Source: DASSQJ01 sp963773655 (lineage in GTDB: Bacteria > Actinomycetota > Actinomycetes > Actinomycetales > Dermatophilaceae). Taken from it: DNA of 64,000 nucleotides. A program made the position numbers and the translations under genes. The notes beneath the pieces are model-generated. The model was not told where the DNA came from. It searched no databases and worked only from the letters and a program-made list of their open reading frames with translations. The stretch covers positions 124,001-188,000 of the forward strand of contig CAVZBX010000006.1 in the NCBI GenBank assembly GCA_963773655.1, in the 5' to 3' direction. This document shows positions 44,304-53,097 of this stretch, piece after piece (position 1 is the first letter of the stretch; each line of letters starts with the position of its first letter).

Positions 44304-45365
44304 TCAGGCCCGCAGCGGCGCGGTGGCGAACGCGGCGAGCCCCTGCTCGGGCATCACCTCGGCCGTGAACCCGAGCTCGTCGCGAGCCCGTGTCGGTGAG
44401 GCGACCACGTGACGGACGTCACCGATCCGGTACTGCCCGGTCACCGTGGGCGCCAGGCCCGAGCCCGCGCCCTCCGCGACGAACCGGGCGACGTCGGCGA
44501 TCGCCACCGGCCGGCCCGAGCAGACGTTGAAGGCCTCGTGCCGGCCCGGCTCGTAGCCCCCCACGGCGAGCGCGGCCGCGAGGTTGGCCCGGGCGACGTC
44601 GGAGACGTGCACGAAGTCGCGCATCTGCCGGCCGTCCTCGAAGACCGTCGGCGACTCCCCCCGCTCGAGCGAGGACCGGAACATCGCCGCCACCCCCGAG
44701 TACGGGGTGTCGCGCGGCATCCCCGGTCCGTAGACGTTGTGGTACCTGAGCGACAACGCCGCGCCGGGCGCCTGGCGAGCCCACGCCGCGGCGTACCCCT
44801 CCTGGGCGACCTTGCTCACCGCGTAGCCGGACCGGGGGTCGAGCGGCGCGGACTCGTCGACGAGCGCCCAGTCGAGCGGGCGGCCGCACCGGGGGCAGGC
44901 GTTGTCGAACCGGCCCGCGTCGAGCGCGGCGGCCGTCCGTGGAGCCGGCGCCTCCTCGCCGTGCTCGCGGCAGGTGTAGCGGCCCTCTCCGTAGACCACC
45001 ATCGACGAGGCCTGGACGAACCGGGCGACCTTGTGGTCGTGCATCTGCGCCAGCAGGGCGGCCGTGCCGAGGTCGTTGTGTCGCGCGTAGAGGGCCAGGT
45101 CCGCCGCGCTGACGCCCGCGCCGACCATCGCCGCGAGGTGCACGACGACGTCCACGCCGTCGAGCAGCTCGGACCAGCGCCGGGCCTTGCGCACGTCGAG
45201 GACGTGCACGCCCGTGGGCGGCTCCCGCCGCGTCGCCTCCCCGTGGGCCTCGGGCAGGAGCAGGTCGACGGCGACGACGTCGTGGCCCTCGGCCACGAGC
45301 AGGGTCCAGGTGGCGGTGCCGATGAAGCCGGCCGCGCCGGTGAGGAGGATGCGCACGCGCGCCAT
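44304..45365 (-). CDS. NAD-dependent epimerase/dehydratase with cysteine-rich insert
   Basis: Extended SDR of 353 residues acting on a nucleotide sugar. NAD-binding LLTGAAGFIGTATWTLL, active-site YAVSKVAQEGY, and RYHNVYGPGMPRDTPYSG are standard. After the Ser/Tyr region begins there is an insert with CREHG and, about 28 residues on, CPRCGRPLDWA, a possible zinc ribbon; I recall such an insert in dTDP-L-rhamnose 4-epimerase-like proteins, so that activity is a candidate. ATG 45365 is used; GTG 45356 is an alternative. Confidence 0.87.
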   Translation of the reverse strand: MARVRILLTGAAGFIGTATWTLLVAEGHDVVAVDLLLPEAHGEATRREPPTGVHVLDVRKARRWSELLDGVDVVVHLAAMVGAGVSAADLALYARHNDLGTAALLAQMHDHKVARFVQASSMVVYGEGRYTCREHGEEAPAPRTAAALDAGRFDNACPRCGRPLDWALVDESAPLDPRSGYAVSKVAQEGYAAAWARQAPGAALSLRYHNVYGPGMPRDTPYSGVAAMFRSSLERGESPTVFEDGRQMRDFVHVSDVARANLAAALAVGGYEPGRHEAFNVCSGRPVAIADVARFVAEGAGSGLAPTVTGQYRIGDVRHVVASPTRARDELGFTAEVMPEQGLAAFATAPLRA

Positions 45366-45518
45366 CCTGCCCGGTCGGCAGCCGGGACGGCCCCCGCCGC
45401 CGCGGGATCGGCGCGCGCGCGGCCTCGCCGGCCGGTGCGGCTCGCTCGTCCGAGGCGGAGGCCGAGGCCGAGGCGGAGGCGACGAGTGCGCTGTCCGTGC
45501 CCGGGTCACAGCCGTTCC

Positions 45519-45584
45519 CAGCGCACCGTGGTGCGGGTCAGCGCATGTCGGAACCTGCGCTGAGCAGGCCGAACCCACGCTGAG
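45519..45584. repeat. TCAGCGCA-family repeats (second locus)
   Basis: CAGCGCACC (45519-45527), TCAGCGCA (45538-45545), TGCGCTGAG (45556-45564) and ACGCTGAG (45577-45584). The middle pair forms a hairpin with perfect 8-bp arms and a 10-nt loop, the same loop length as at 1734-1761. It lies in the gap after the aminotransferase gene (minus strand, stop at 45625) and upstream of the epimerase gene. Confidence 0.6.
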
Positions 45585-45624
45585 TAGGGGCCAGGCCCCG
45601 AGCGCCGGACGTCCGCGGCTTCCG

Positions 45625-46749
45625 TCAGCGCGCTGAGCGGCGTCGCTCGATGAAGGCGCCGGCCACCTCGATGAGCCGGTCGTTGGCCTCCCGCTCGGCC
45701 ACGGTGGCCCGGGCGCCGTCGCTGCCGTAGGGCCGCACGGTGAGACCCGCCTCCTCGCACGCGGCCGCGAACGCCGGGGTGTCCTCGCCGAGGCCGAACC
45801 AGACGAAGTTGGCCTGCTGGTCGGGGACGTCCCACCCCTGCTCGCGCAGCGCGGCCACGACCCGCTCACGCTCGGCGACGAGCTCCTTGACGCGTACCTC
45901 CAGCTCCTCGGCCGCGTCGAGCGAGGCGATGCCGGCCGCCTGGGCCAGCGAGTTGACCCCGAAGGGCAGCGCCGACTTCCGCAGCGCCTCGGCCACCGGC
46001 TCGTGCGCGACGGCGTAGCCCACGCGCAGCCCCGCGAGCCCGTACGCCTTGGAGAAGGTACGCAGCACGACGACGTTGGGGTGCGCCTCGTGGACCGCCA
46101 TCGCGTCCGGCGCCCCGGGGTCGGTCACGAACTCGAGGTAGGCCTCGTCGACGACGACGAGCACATCGCGCGGGACGCGCTCGAGGAGGCGGTCGAGCTC
46201 GTCCGCCCCCACCGTCGTACCGGTCGGGTTGTTCGGGGTGCACACGAGCACCAGGCGGGTGCGCTCGGTGACCGCCTCGGCCATCGCGTCGAGGTCGTGC
46301 CGGGCGCCGGGTGCCAGCGGCACCATGACCGGCCGGGCCCCGGCGAGCGTGGTGAGGATGGGGTAGGCCTCGAAGGAGCGCCACGCGAAGACGACCTCGT
46401 CGCCGTCGTCGCAGGTGGCGCGGATGAGCTGGTCGAGAACGCCCACCGACCCGGGTCCGGTGGAGACCCGCGCCGCGGGCACGCCGAGCCGGTCCGCGAT
46501 CGCCTCGGTGAGGGCGGTGACGGCCATGTCGGGGTAGCGGTTCATCGCGCGCGCCGCGTCGCGGACCACCTCGAGGACGCTCGGGAGCGGCGGGAAGGGG
46601 TTCTCGTTGCTGCTGATCTTGTACGCGGTGAGGCCGGGCCGGGCCGCGGCCGGCCGGCCGGGGGTGTACGCAGGCAGCGCGGTGAGGGCCGCGCGGAGGT
46701 GGACCGGGGTGGCCGGTTCCGGGTCCTCGGCGTGGAGGTGGTCGGTCAT
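45625..46749 (-). CDS. HisC-like aminotransferase (histidinol-phosphate/aromatic type)
   Basis: PLP-dependent class I/II aminotransferase of 374 residues. KISSNENPFPPLPSV, the YPDMAV segment, CTPNNPTGTTVGADEL, VVDEAYLEFV and the PLP lysine in RTFSKAYGLAGLRVGY identify the HisC family. Outside a his operon, actinobacterial members are often the aromatic aminotransferase Pat; which role applies cannot be decided here. ATG 46749 (MTDHLHAED) is chosen over a start three codons upstream. It is divergent from the gene at 46836. Confidence 0.9.
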   Translation of the reverse strand: MTDHLHAEDPEPATPVHLRAALTALPAYTPGRPAAARPGLTAYKISSNENPFPPLPSVLEVVRDAARAMNRYPDMAVTALTEAIADRLGVPAARVSTGPGSVGVLDQLIRATCDDGDEVVFAWRSFEAYPILTTLAGARPVMVPLAPGARHDLDAMAEAVTERTRLVLVCTPNNPTGTTVGADELDRLLERVPRDVLVVVDEAYLEFVTDPGAPDAMAVHEAHPNVVVLRTFSKAYGLAGLRVGYAVAHEPVAEALRKSALPFGVNSLAQAAGIASLDAAEELEVRVKELVAERERVVAALREQGWDVPDQQANFVWFGLGEDTPAFAAACEEAGLTVRPYGSDGARATVAEREANDRLIEVAGAFIERRRSAR

Positions 46750-46835
46750 GGCGACCACTGTAGGGCGGTCGTCAGGACCCGCCGCCGGCGTGGTGGAGCG
46801 CCGGGGGCGGAGGGTGGCTCTGAGAGAATCGCGAC

Positions 46836-47228
46836 GTGCTGAACTTCATCGTCCGGGTGGTCGTCAACGGCATCGCGCTCTGGGTGGCCGCATGGGCCGT
46901 CGACGGGGTGCACCTCGGTGAGGAAGGCGCGGACACCACGACGAACGTGCTGACGATCCTCCTCGTCGCCACGATCTTCGGGGTCGTCAACGCCTTCGTG
47001 AAGCCGATCATCACCTTCCTGTCGATCCCGTTCGTCGTCGTGACCCTCGGCCTGTTCCTCGTCGTGCTCAACGCGCTCTTCCTCGAGCTCGTCGCGTGGG
47101 TCAGCGGCCTCCTCGGGCTCGCGTTCTCGATCGACGAGTTCTGGTGGGACGCCATCTGGGCAGCGGTCATCATCTCGATCGTCTCCTGGGCGCTCAGCCT
47201 GCTGCTGCCCGACGACGACCGGCGCTGA
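46836..47228 (+). CDS. Phage-holin-4 superfamily (YvlD-like) membrane protein
   Basis: 130 residues with four hydrophobic helices, starting MLNFIVRVVVNGIALWVAAW and containing TIFGVVNAFVKPIITFLSIP, the hallmark of PF04020. Despite the name it is a chromosomal envelope protein, not a phage gene; function unknown. GTG 46836 is the start. It is alone, between divergent and unrelated genes. Confidence 0.88.
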   Translation: MLNFIVRVVVNGIALWVAAWAVDGVHLGEEGADTTTNVLTILLVATIFGVVNAFVKPIITFLSIPFVVVTLGLFLVVLNALFLELVAWVSGLLGLAFSIDEFWWDAIWAAVIISIVSWALSLLLPDDDRR

Positions 47229-47372
47229 CGCGCACCCCGTGCCTCGGGGGCGGCGGGCCGGACGCGCCGCGACCGGATACCCTAGGGGGCATACCTCGAC
47301 GGCTGAGGCGGCGGTGCGGCACCGACCGCTCCCGACGCCGCCCGACGAGCCGGCCCGTCCCGGGGAGCCCAC

Positions 47373-49199
47373 GTGACCGTCCAGACGACCCGCCCCTCGT
47401 GGACCGACCGCGCGCTCCCGATGCGGCAGTGGTGGCCCATGGTGAACCGCACCACGCTGCGCGCCGACGCGCTCGCCGCCCTGACCGGGGCGATGGTGGT
47501 GCTCCCCCAGGCCGTCGCCTTCGCCACCATCGCCGGCCTCCCGCCGGAGTACGGCCTCTACGCGGCGATGGTTCCGGCGGTCGTCGCCGCGCTCTTCGGC
47601 TCCAGCTGGCACCTGGTGTCGGGCCCCACCACGGCCATCTCGATCGTCGTCTACGCCTCGATCAGCCCGCTCGCCGAGCCCGGCACCCCGCAGTTCATCG
47701 GCCTCGTCCTCACGATGACGCTGCTCACCGGCATCATCCAGCTGGTCATGGGCATCGCCCGGCTCGGCACCCTGGTCAACTTCATCTCGCACACGGTGAT
47801 CCTCGGCTTCACCGCGGGCGCGGCGCTGCTCATCGCCGGAAGCCAGGTGAAGAACTTCTTCGGCCTCGACATCCCGCGGGAGGCCCGGTTCCACGAGATC
47901 CTCCTCGAGCTCGGCAGCAACGTCCTCGCCATCGAGCCCTGGGTGCTCACGGTGAGCGTCACCACGCTCGTCGTGGGCCTGGTCGCCAAGCGGCTGGCCC
48001 CGAAGCTGCCCTACATGATCTTCGCGATGGTGGCCGGTGGCGTCGTCGCGTTCCTCATCGACCAGCGGGTGCCGGAGGAGGAGCACGTCATCCGCACCGT
48101 CGGGGCGCTCCCCGCGGGCCTGCCCCCGCTGTCGCTGCCGGACCTGTCGCCGCAGGCCCTGGGCTCGACGATCTTCCCCGCCGTCGTCGTCTCGCTGCTC
48201 GCACTCACCGAGGCGGTCGCCATCTCGCGGTCGGTCGGGCTGAAGTCGGGGCAGCGGGTCGACAGCAACCAGGAGTTCATCGGCCAGGGGCTGTCGAACA
48301 TCGCCGGCAGCTTCTTCTCGTCGTACACCTCGAGCGGCTCGTTCAACCGCACCGGCGTCAACTACTCCTCCGGCGCCCGCACGCCCCTCGCCGCCGCGTT
48401 CTCCGCGGGGTTCCTGCTCCTCATCCTCCTGCTCGTGGCGCCGCTCGCGGCCTACCTCCCGGTGCCCTCGATGGCGGCGATCCTCTTCATCGTCGCGTGG
48501 GGCCTGATCGACTGGCACCACATCGGCCCGATCCTCCGCCGCCACCCGCGCGAGCGGCTGATCTTCCTCGTCACCTTCTTCGGCACCCTGATCGACCTCG
48601 AGAAGGGCATCTTCGCCGGGGTGCTCGTCTCGCTCGTGTTCTACCTGCAGCGCACCTCCCGCCCCTCGATCCGCGAGATGGTGCCGAACCCGGACGCCGT
48701 CGAGGACCCGCGGCGCAAGTGGTCGCCGGTCGAGGAGGGGCAGGCCCGCTGCCCGCAGCTGGCGTTCCTGCGCGTCGAGGGCTCGCTGTTCTTCGGGGCG
48801 GTCGAGAACATCACCTCGGCGTTCCGTGCCGTCGACGAGGCCGAGCCGGCGCGCCGCAACCTCATCGTCAGCGCGAAGCCGATCGGCTTCAGCGACCGCG
48901 CGGGCTGCGAGATGCTCGGCCAGGAGGCGCAGCGTCGGCGGGCGCTGGGCGGGGACCTGTGGCTCGTCGGGGTCCAGCCCGACCTCGTGACGATGCTGCG
49001 GCGCAGCCAGCAGGACGAGGTGCTCGGCGACGACCACGTCTTCCGGGGAAAGGGCGAGGCGATCGCGGCGGTCTACCCGCGGCTCGACACCGAGGTGTGC
49101 CGCAGCTGCCCGGCGCAGATCTTCCAGGAGTGCCGTCGCAGCCTGCCGGACGGGACACCGCGCGAGCAGCCCGACGCGGTGCCCGAGCGGGCCACCTGA
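47373..49199 (+). CDS. SulP family inorganic anion transporter
   Basis: SLC26/SulP permease of 608 residues for sulfate, bicarbonate or another anion. Early motif TGAMVVLPQAVAFATIAGLP followed by PPEYGLYAAMVPAVVAALFG and SSWHLVSGPTTAIS is diagnostic; SGSFNRTGVNYSSGARTPLA lies after helix 8. A C-terminal STAS domain (about 455-560) is present. Four cysteines lie in or near the tail, including EVCRSCPAQIFQECRR, which is unusual and could bind a metal. GTG 47373 follows GGGGAG. Confidence 0.9.
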   Translation: MTVQTTRPSWTDRALPMRQWWPMVNRTTLRADALAALTGAMVVLPQAVAFATIAGLPPEYGLYAAMVPAVVAALFGSSWHLVSGPTTAISIVVYASISPLAEPGTPQFIGLVLTMTLLTGIIQLVMGIARLGTLVNFISHTVILGFTAGAALLIAGSQVKNFFGLDIPREARFHEILLELGSNVLAIEPWVLTVSVTTLVVGLVAKRLAPKLPYMIFAMVAGGVVAFLIDQRVPEEEHVIRTVGALPAGLPPLSLPDLSPQALGSTIFPAVVVSLLALTEAVAISRSVGLKSGQRVDSNQEFIGQGLSNIAGSFFSSYTSSGSFNRTGVNYSSGARTPLAAAFSAGFLLLILLLVAPLAAYLPVPSMAAILFIVAWGLIDWHHIGPILRRHPRERLIFLVTFFGTLIDLEKGIFAGVLVSLVFYLQRTSRPSIREMVPNPDAVEDPRRKWSPVEEGQARCPQLAFLRVEGSLFFGAVENITSAFRAVDEAEPARRNLIVSAKPIGFSDRAGCEMLGQEAQRRRALGGDLWLVGVQPDLVTMLRRSQQDEVLGDDHVFRGKGEAIAAVYPRLDTEVCRSCPAQIFQECRRSLPDGTPREQPDAVPERAT

Positions 49200-49226
49200 C
49201 GCCGGACTCGCAGGAGCTCCCACCGC

Positions 49227-49263
49227 ACCGGGGAGCTCCCGGGTGCCCTGGGAGCTTCCCGGT
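49227..49263 (+). terminator. Terminator hairpin after the SulP gene
   Basis: ACCGGGGAGCTCCC (49227-49240) pairs with GGGAGCTTCCCGGT (49250-49263), 14 bp with one G-U pair and a 9-nt loop, 27 bp after the stop codon. Confidence 0.7.
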
Positions 49264-49325
49264 GCCGGCCCGGACCACCGTCGCGCCCGACGGGCCGCGT
49301 CGACCCCGACGGCTAGGGTCGGGGC

Positions 49326-50345
49326 ATGCGCGTCCTCGTCTCCGGTGGTGCCGGCTACATCGGCTCCCACACGGTCGTCCAGCTCGTCGCCGCGGGGCAC
49401 GACGTCGTGGTCGTCGACTCCTTCGCCAACGCCAAGCCCACCGTGGTGGGGCGGATCGAGGCGCTCACCGGCCACCCGCTCGACGTGCGCTCCTTCGACC
49501 TCACCGACCGCGACAAGACCGAACACCTCTTCGCCCACGAGCCGTTCGACGCCGTCATCCACTTCGCGGGGTACAAGGCCGTCGGCGAGAGCGTCGAGAA
49601 GCCGCTGGAGTACTACGAGAACAACCTCGGCTCGACCTTCTCCCTCGTGCGCGCGATGCGCCGGCACGGCGTGCGGATGATGGTGTTCTCCTCCTCGGCC
49701 ACCGTGTACGGCGAGAACGCCCCGGTGCCGATGCACGAGGGCCTGCCCACCTCGGCGACCAACCCGTACGGATGGACCAAGGTGATGCAGGAGCAGGTGC
49801 TCCGCGACGTCGCGGCCGCCGACCCCACGTGGCGGATCGCGCTGCTGCGCTACTTCAACCCGGTCGGGGCCCACCCCTCCGGGACCATCGGCGAGGACCC
49901 GTCCGACATCCCGAACAACCTCATGCCCTACCTCGCCCAGGTCGCGGTCGGACGCCTCGAGAAGCTGCGGATCTTCGGTGACGACTACCCGACGCCCGAC
50001 GGCACGGGGGTGCGCGACTACATCCACGTCGAGGACCTCGCCGCGGGCCACATCGCCGCCCTGAACCGGCTCACCACCACCGACGCCGCCGTCTCCACGT
50101 GGAACCTCGGCACCGGCCACGGCACCTCGGTGCTCGAGCTGCTCCACGCGTTCGAGCGGGCCTGCGGGCACGAGCTGCCCCACGAGGTGGTCGCGCGCCG
50201 GCCGGGCGACATCGCCGCCTCCTACGCCGACCCGACGCTGGCCCACGAGGAGCTCGGCTGGTACGCCGAGCACGAGGTCGACGACATGTGCGCCGACACC
50301 TGGCGCTGGCAGTCACGCAACCCCCACGGCTACCCCGACGCCTGA
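49326..50345 (+). CDS. galE: UDP-glucose 4-epimerase
   Basis: GalE of 339 residues, interconverting UDP-glucose and UDP-galactose with bound NAD. SGGAGYIGSHTVVQL binds NAD; FAGYKAVGESVEKPLEYY, the SSSATVYG catalytic Ser/Thr, YGWTKVMQE (Tyr/Lys pair) and RYFNPVGAHPSG are all classic. GVRDYIHVEDLAAGHIAAL follows. ATG 49326 has no strong ribosome-binding site; a TAGGGT box just upstream hints at a leaderless or near-leaderless transcript. It supplies galactose units for envelope glycans. Confidence 0.95.
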   Translation: MRVLVSGGAGYIGSHTVVQLVAAGHDVVVVDSFANAKPTVVGRIEALTGHPLDVRSFDLTDRDKTEHLFAHEPFDAVIHFAGYKAVGESVEKPLEYYENNLGSTFSLVRAMRRHGVRMMVFSSSATVYGENAPVPMHEGLPTSATNPYGWTKVMQEQVLRDVAAADPTWRIALLRYFNPVGAHPSGTIGEDPSDIPNNLMPYLAQVAVGRLEKLRIFGDDYPTPDGTGVRDYIHVEDLAAGHIAALNRLTTTDAAVSTWNLGTGHGTSVLELLHAFERACGHELPHEVVARRPGDIAASYADPTLAHEELGWYAEHEVDDMCADTWRWQSRNPHGYPDA

Positions 50346-50438
50346 GACCGGCCCTCCCCCGACGCTCCTCGGCGGGTACCCCACGGGGCATGTGGGGGGA
50401 CTCACAGCGCCGAAGCCTCGACGGGGCTGACGCCCCAT

Positions 50439-50454
50439 CTACGACGTCCTGTAG
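50439..50454. promoter_or_regulatory. Candidate BlaI-type operator site 1 upstream of cydA
   Basis: CTACGACGTCCTGTAG, an inverted repeat with CTAC/GTAG arms. Read on the opposite strand, the second site (50461-50476) is CTACGACGTGACGTAG, equal to this one at 13 of 16 bases. The two centres are 22 bp apart, two helical turns. Both lie 28-65 bp before the cydA start. Confidence 0.55.
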
Positions 50455-50460
50455 TTTGTG

Positions 50461-50476
50461 CTACGTCACGTCGTAG
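50461..50476. promoter_or_regulatory. Candidate BlaI-type operator site 2 upstream of cydA
   Basis: CTACGTCACGTCGTAG with perfect CTACG/CGTAG arms. The shared CTACGAC...GTCGTAG look resembles BlaI/MecI boxes (TAC...GTA spacing), and a BlaI-type gene closes this operon. Binding is inferred. Confidence 0.55.
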
Positions 50477-50503
50477 TTGTGCCGTTCCGCAAGGAGTCCA
50501 CCC

Positions 50504-52027
50504 ATGGATGCCCTGGAAGTCGCCAGGTGGCAGTTCGCCATCACCACGGTCTACCACTTCCTCTTCGTCCCGATCACGATCGGCCTGTCCGGCATCGTCG
50601 CCTGGTACCACACCCAGTGGGTCCGCACCCACCGGCCCGAGTACTACCGGCTGACGAAGTTCTTCGGGAAGCTCTTCATCATCAACTTCGCCCTCGGGCT
50701 CGTCACGGGCATCGTGCAGGAGTTCCAGTTCGGGATGAACTGGTCCGACTACTCCCGGTTCGTCGGTGACATCTTCGGCGCGCCGCTCGCCTTCGAGGCG
50801 CTGCTCGCCTTCTTCCTCGAGTCCACCTTCCTCGGCATCTGGATCTTCGGCTGGGGCCGGATCCCCGAGAAGCTGCACGCGAGCACGATGTGGCTGGTCC
50901 ACATCGGCACCGTGCTCTCGGCCTACTTCATCCTCGCCGCCAACTCGTTCATGCAGCACCCGGTCGGCTACCGGTTCAACCCGGAGACCGGCCGCGCCGA
51001 GATGGACGACTTCGTCGCGGTGCTCACGAACAAGGTCCAGCTCGTCACCTTCCCGCACGTCATCACGTCCGCCTACATGGTGGGCGGCGCCGTCGTCATG
51101 GGCGTCGGCATCTACCTGATGCTGAAGCACCGGAACGCCCCCGACGAGGACCTCTACCGCAGGGCGGTCCGCGGCGGTGCGGTCGTCGCGCTCGTCGCCT
51201 CGCTCGGCGTCGTCGTCACCGGCGACGTCCAGGGCAAGATCATGACCGAGGTCCAGCCGATGAAGATGGCGGCCGCCGAGGCGCTCTACGACACCCCGCC
51301 GGACGGCCAGTGTGCCGACTTCTCGGTGCTGTCGATCGGCTCCCTGGACGGCTCCGAGGCCACCGACGTCATCACCGTCCCGTGCCTGCTCTCCTTCCTC
51401 GCCACCGGCTCGTTCGACGGCCGGGTCGAGGGCATCAACGACCTCGAGCCGGCCCTGCAGGAGCAGTTCGCCACCGGCACCGCCGAGGTGCCCGTCCTCG
51501 TCGACGGCGAGGTGCAGATGACCCCGATCAAGGACGTCGAGCTGGCGGGCGGCCGCACCCTGCTCGACTACACGGCCTCGGCGTCGTTCACGCCGAACAT
51601 CCCGCTGGCGTACTGGACCTTCCGCCTGATGATGGGCTTCGGGTTCCTCACCATGATCTTCGCCGTCGCGGCCCTGTGGGCCACGCGCGGTGGCCGGTCG
51701 CTGACCAGCCGCTGGTGGCTGTGGATCGCGGTCCTCACCCCGCTGCTGCCGGTGATCGCCAACAGCTGGGGCTGGATCTTCACCGAGACCGCCCGCCAGC
51801 CGTGGATCGTCTACGGCCTGCAGGCCACGGCGGCCGGCGTCTCGCCGTCCGTCAGCGCCGGCGAGGTCTGGTTCTCGATGATCGCCTACACGCTCGTGTA
51901 CCTCGTCCTCGCCGTCATCGAGGTCAAGCTCTTCCTCATCTACGTCCGCCGTGGCGCCGAGCCCTTCGAGGACCCGAACGCCCACGACGACACGGACGAG
52001 GACGCCCCTCTCCAGTTCGCCTACTGA
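50504..52027 (+). CDS. cydA: Cytochrome bd ubiquinol/menaquinol oxidase subunit I
   Basis: Subunit I of bd oxidase, 507 residues, carrying haems b558, b595 and d, reducing O2 with quinol electrons. His18 (TTVYHF), His185 (VTFPHVITSAYMVGG) and Met376 (WTFRLMMGFG) fit the haem ligands of E. coli CydA. GDVQGKIMTEVQPMKMAAAE is the quinol-loop start; the short Q-loop fits the non-enterobacterial form. AAGGAG at 50491-50496 supports ATG 50504; the frame opens earlier but across the operators. First gene of cydABDC-blaI-M56. Confidence 0.97.
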   Translation: MDALEVARWQFAITTVYHFLFVPITIGLSGIVAWYHTQWVRTHRPEYYRLTKFFGKLFIINFALGLVTGIVQEFQFGMNWSDYSRFVGDIFGAPLAFEALLAFFLESTFLGIWIFGWGRIPEKLHASTMWLVHIGTVLSAYFILAANSFMQHPVGYRFNPETGRAEMDDFVAVLTNKVQLVTFPHVITSAYMVGGAVVMGVGIYLMLKHRNAPDEDLYRRAVRGGAVVALVASLGVVVTGDVQGKIMTEVQPMKMAAAEALYDTPPDGQCADFSVLSIGSLDGSEATDVITVPCLLSFLATGSFDGRVEGINDLEPALQEQFATGTAEVPVLVDGEVQMTPIKDVELAGGRTLLDYTASASFTPNIPLAYWTFRLMMGFGFLTMIFAVAALWATRGGRSLTSRWWLWIAVLTPLLPVIANSWGWIFTETARQPWIVYGLQATAAGVSPSVSAGEVWFSMIAYTLVYLVLAVIEVKLFLIYVRRGAEPFEDPNAHDDTDEDAPLQFAY

Positions 52028-52043
52028 GGAACAGGACTACGTC

Positions 52044-53072
52044 ATGGATCTCCCCCTCATCTGGTTCGTCCTCATCGCGGTCCTGTGGACCGGCTACCTC
52101 GTCCTCGAGGGCTTCGACTTCGGCGTCGGCATGCTGCTGCCGGTCCTCGGCACGGGCACGGACGCCGCCGACACCGAGAAGCGGCGCCGGGTCATGCTCA
52201 CGACCATCGGCCCGCACTGGGACGGCAACGAGGTCTGGCTGCTCACCGCGGGTGGCGCCACCTTCGCGGCGTTCCCCGAGTGGTACGCCACGATGTTCTC
52301 CGCCTTCTACCTGCCGCTGCTCGTCCTGCTCCTCGCGCTCATCGTGCGCAACATGGGCTTCGAGTACCGCGGGAAGCGTGACTCAGACACCTGGCGGAAG
52401 CGGTGGGACTGGGCCATCATCGGCGGCTCCCTCGTCGCCCCGCTGCTCGTCGGCGTCGCCCTGACCAACGTCATCCGCGGCCTGCCGATCAACGAGGAGA
52501 TGGAGTTCACGGGCAACTTCTTCACGCTGCTCAACCCGCTCAGCCTGCTCGGCGGTGTGGTCATCGTGGCCCTCTCGCTCACCCACGGCGCCTTCTTCCT
52601 CGCCCTGAAGACCGCGGGCCCGATCCGCGAGGACGCCCGACGCCTCGGCACCACCATCGGGCTCGGCAGCGCGGCCCTGGCCGTCGTGCTGCTGCTCTGG
52701 ATCGGGTTCACCCTCGGCACGGTCGCCTCGTGGGCCACCACGGTCGTCGCCGCCGTCGCCCTGCTCGCGGCCATCGGCGCCAACGTCCGCGGCAGGGAGG
52801 GCTGGGCCTTCACCGGCACTGCCGTCACCATCGCCATGGCGGTCGTCACGTACTTCCTGACGCTCTACCCGAACGTCATGCCGACGACCCTCGAGGGCGG
52901 CACCTCGCTGACCATCGAGAACGCCGCGAGCAGCGAGCTCACCCTGAAGATCATGACCGGTGCAGCGCTCGTCTTCACACCGATCGTGCTCCTCTACACC
53001 GCCTGGACGTACTACACCTTCCGGAAGCGGATCGGGACCCAGCACATCCCGGCCGCGGTGGCCGTCCACTGA
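52044..53072 (+). CDS. cydB: Cytochrome bd oxidase subunit II
   Basis: Subunit II, 342 residues, about eight helices, with the start MDLPLIWFVLIAVLWTGYLV, the EGFDFGVGMLLP segment and GPHWDGNEVWLLTAGGATFA that are invariant in CydB. It pairs with CydA in the membrane. ATG 52044 lies 16 bp after the cydA stop with GAGGAAC in the gap. The cydD start follows 25 bp after its stop. Confidence 0.97.
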   Translation: MDLPLIWFVLIAVLWTGYLVLEGFDFGVGMLLPVLGTGTDAADTEKRRRVMLTTIGPHWDGNEVWLLTAGGATFAAFPEWYATMFSAFYLPLLVLLLALIVRNMGFEYRGKRDSDTWRKRWDWAIIGGSLVAPLLVGVALTNVIRGLPINEEMEFTGNFFTLLNPLSLLGGVVIVALSLTHGAFFLALKTAGPIREDARRLGTTIGLGSAALAVVLLLWIGFTLGTVASWATTVVAAVALLAAIGANVRGREGWAFTGTAVTIAMAVVTYFLTLYPNVMPTTLEGGTSLTIENAASSELTLKIMTGAALVFTPIVLLYTAWTYYTFRKRIGTQHIPAAVAVH

Positions 53073-53097
53073 GCCTGGACGACGACGTGACCGCGCG

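Noticed and set aside
46836..47228. Prophage remnant suggested by a holin-like gene
   Set aside because: Holin-4/YvlD proteins are ordinary chromosomal membrane proteins and no other phage gene is near.
46746..50273. Very long minus-strand open frame
   Set aside because: It is antisense to the holin-4-type, SulP and galE genes, all with strong family motifs; it has shadow composition.
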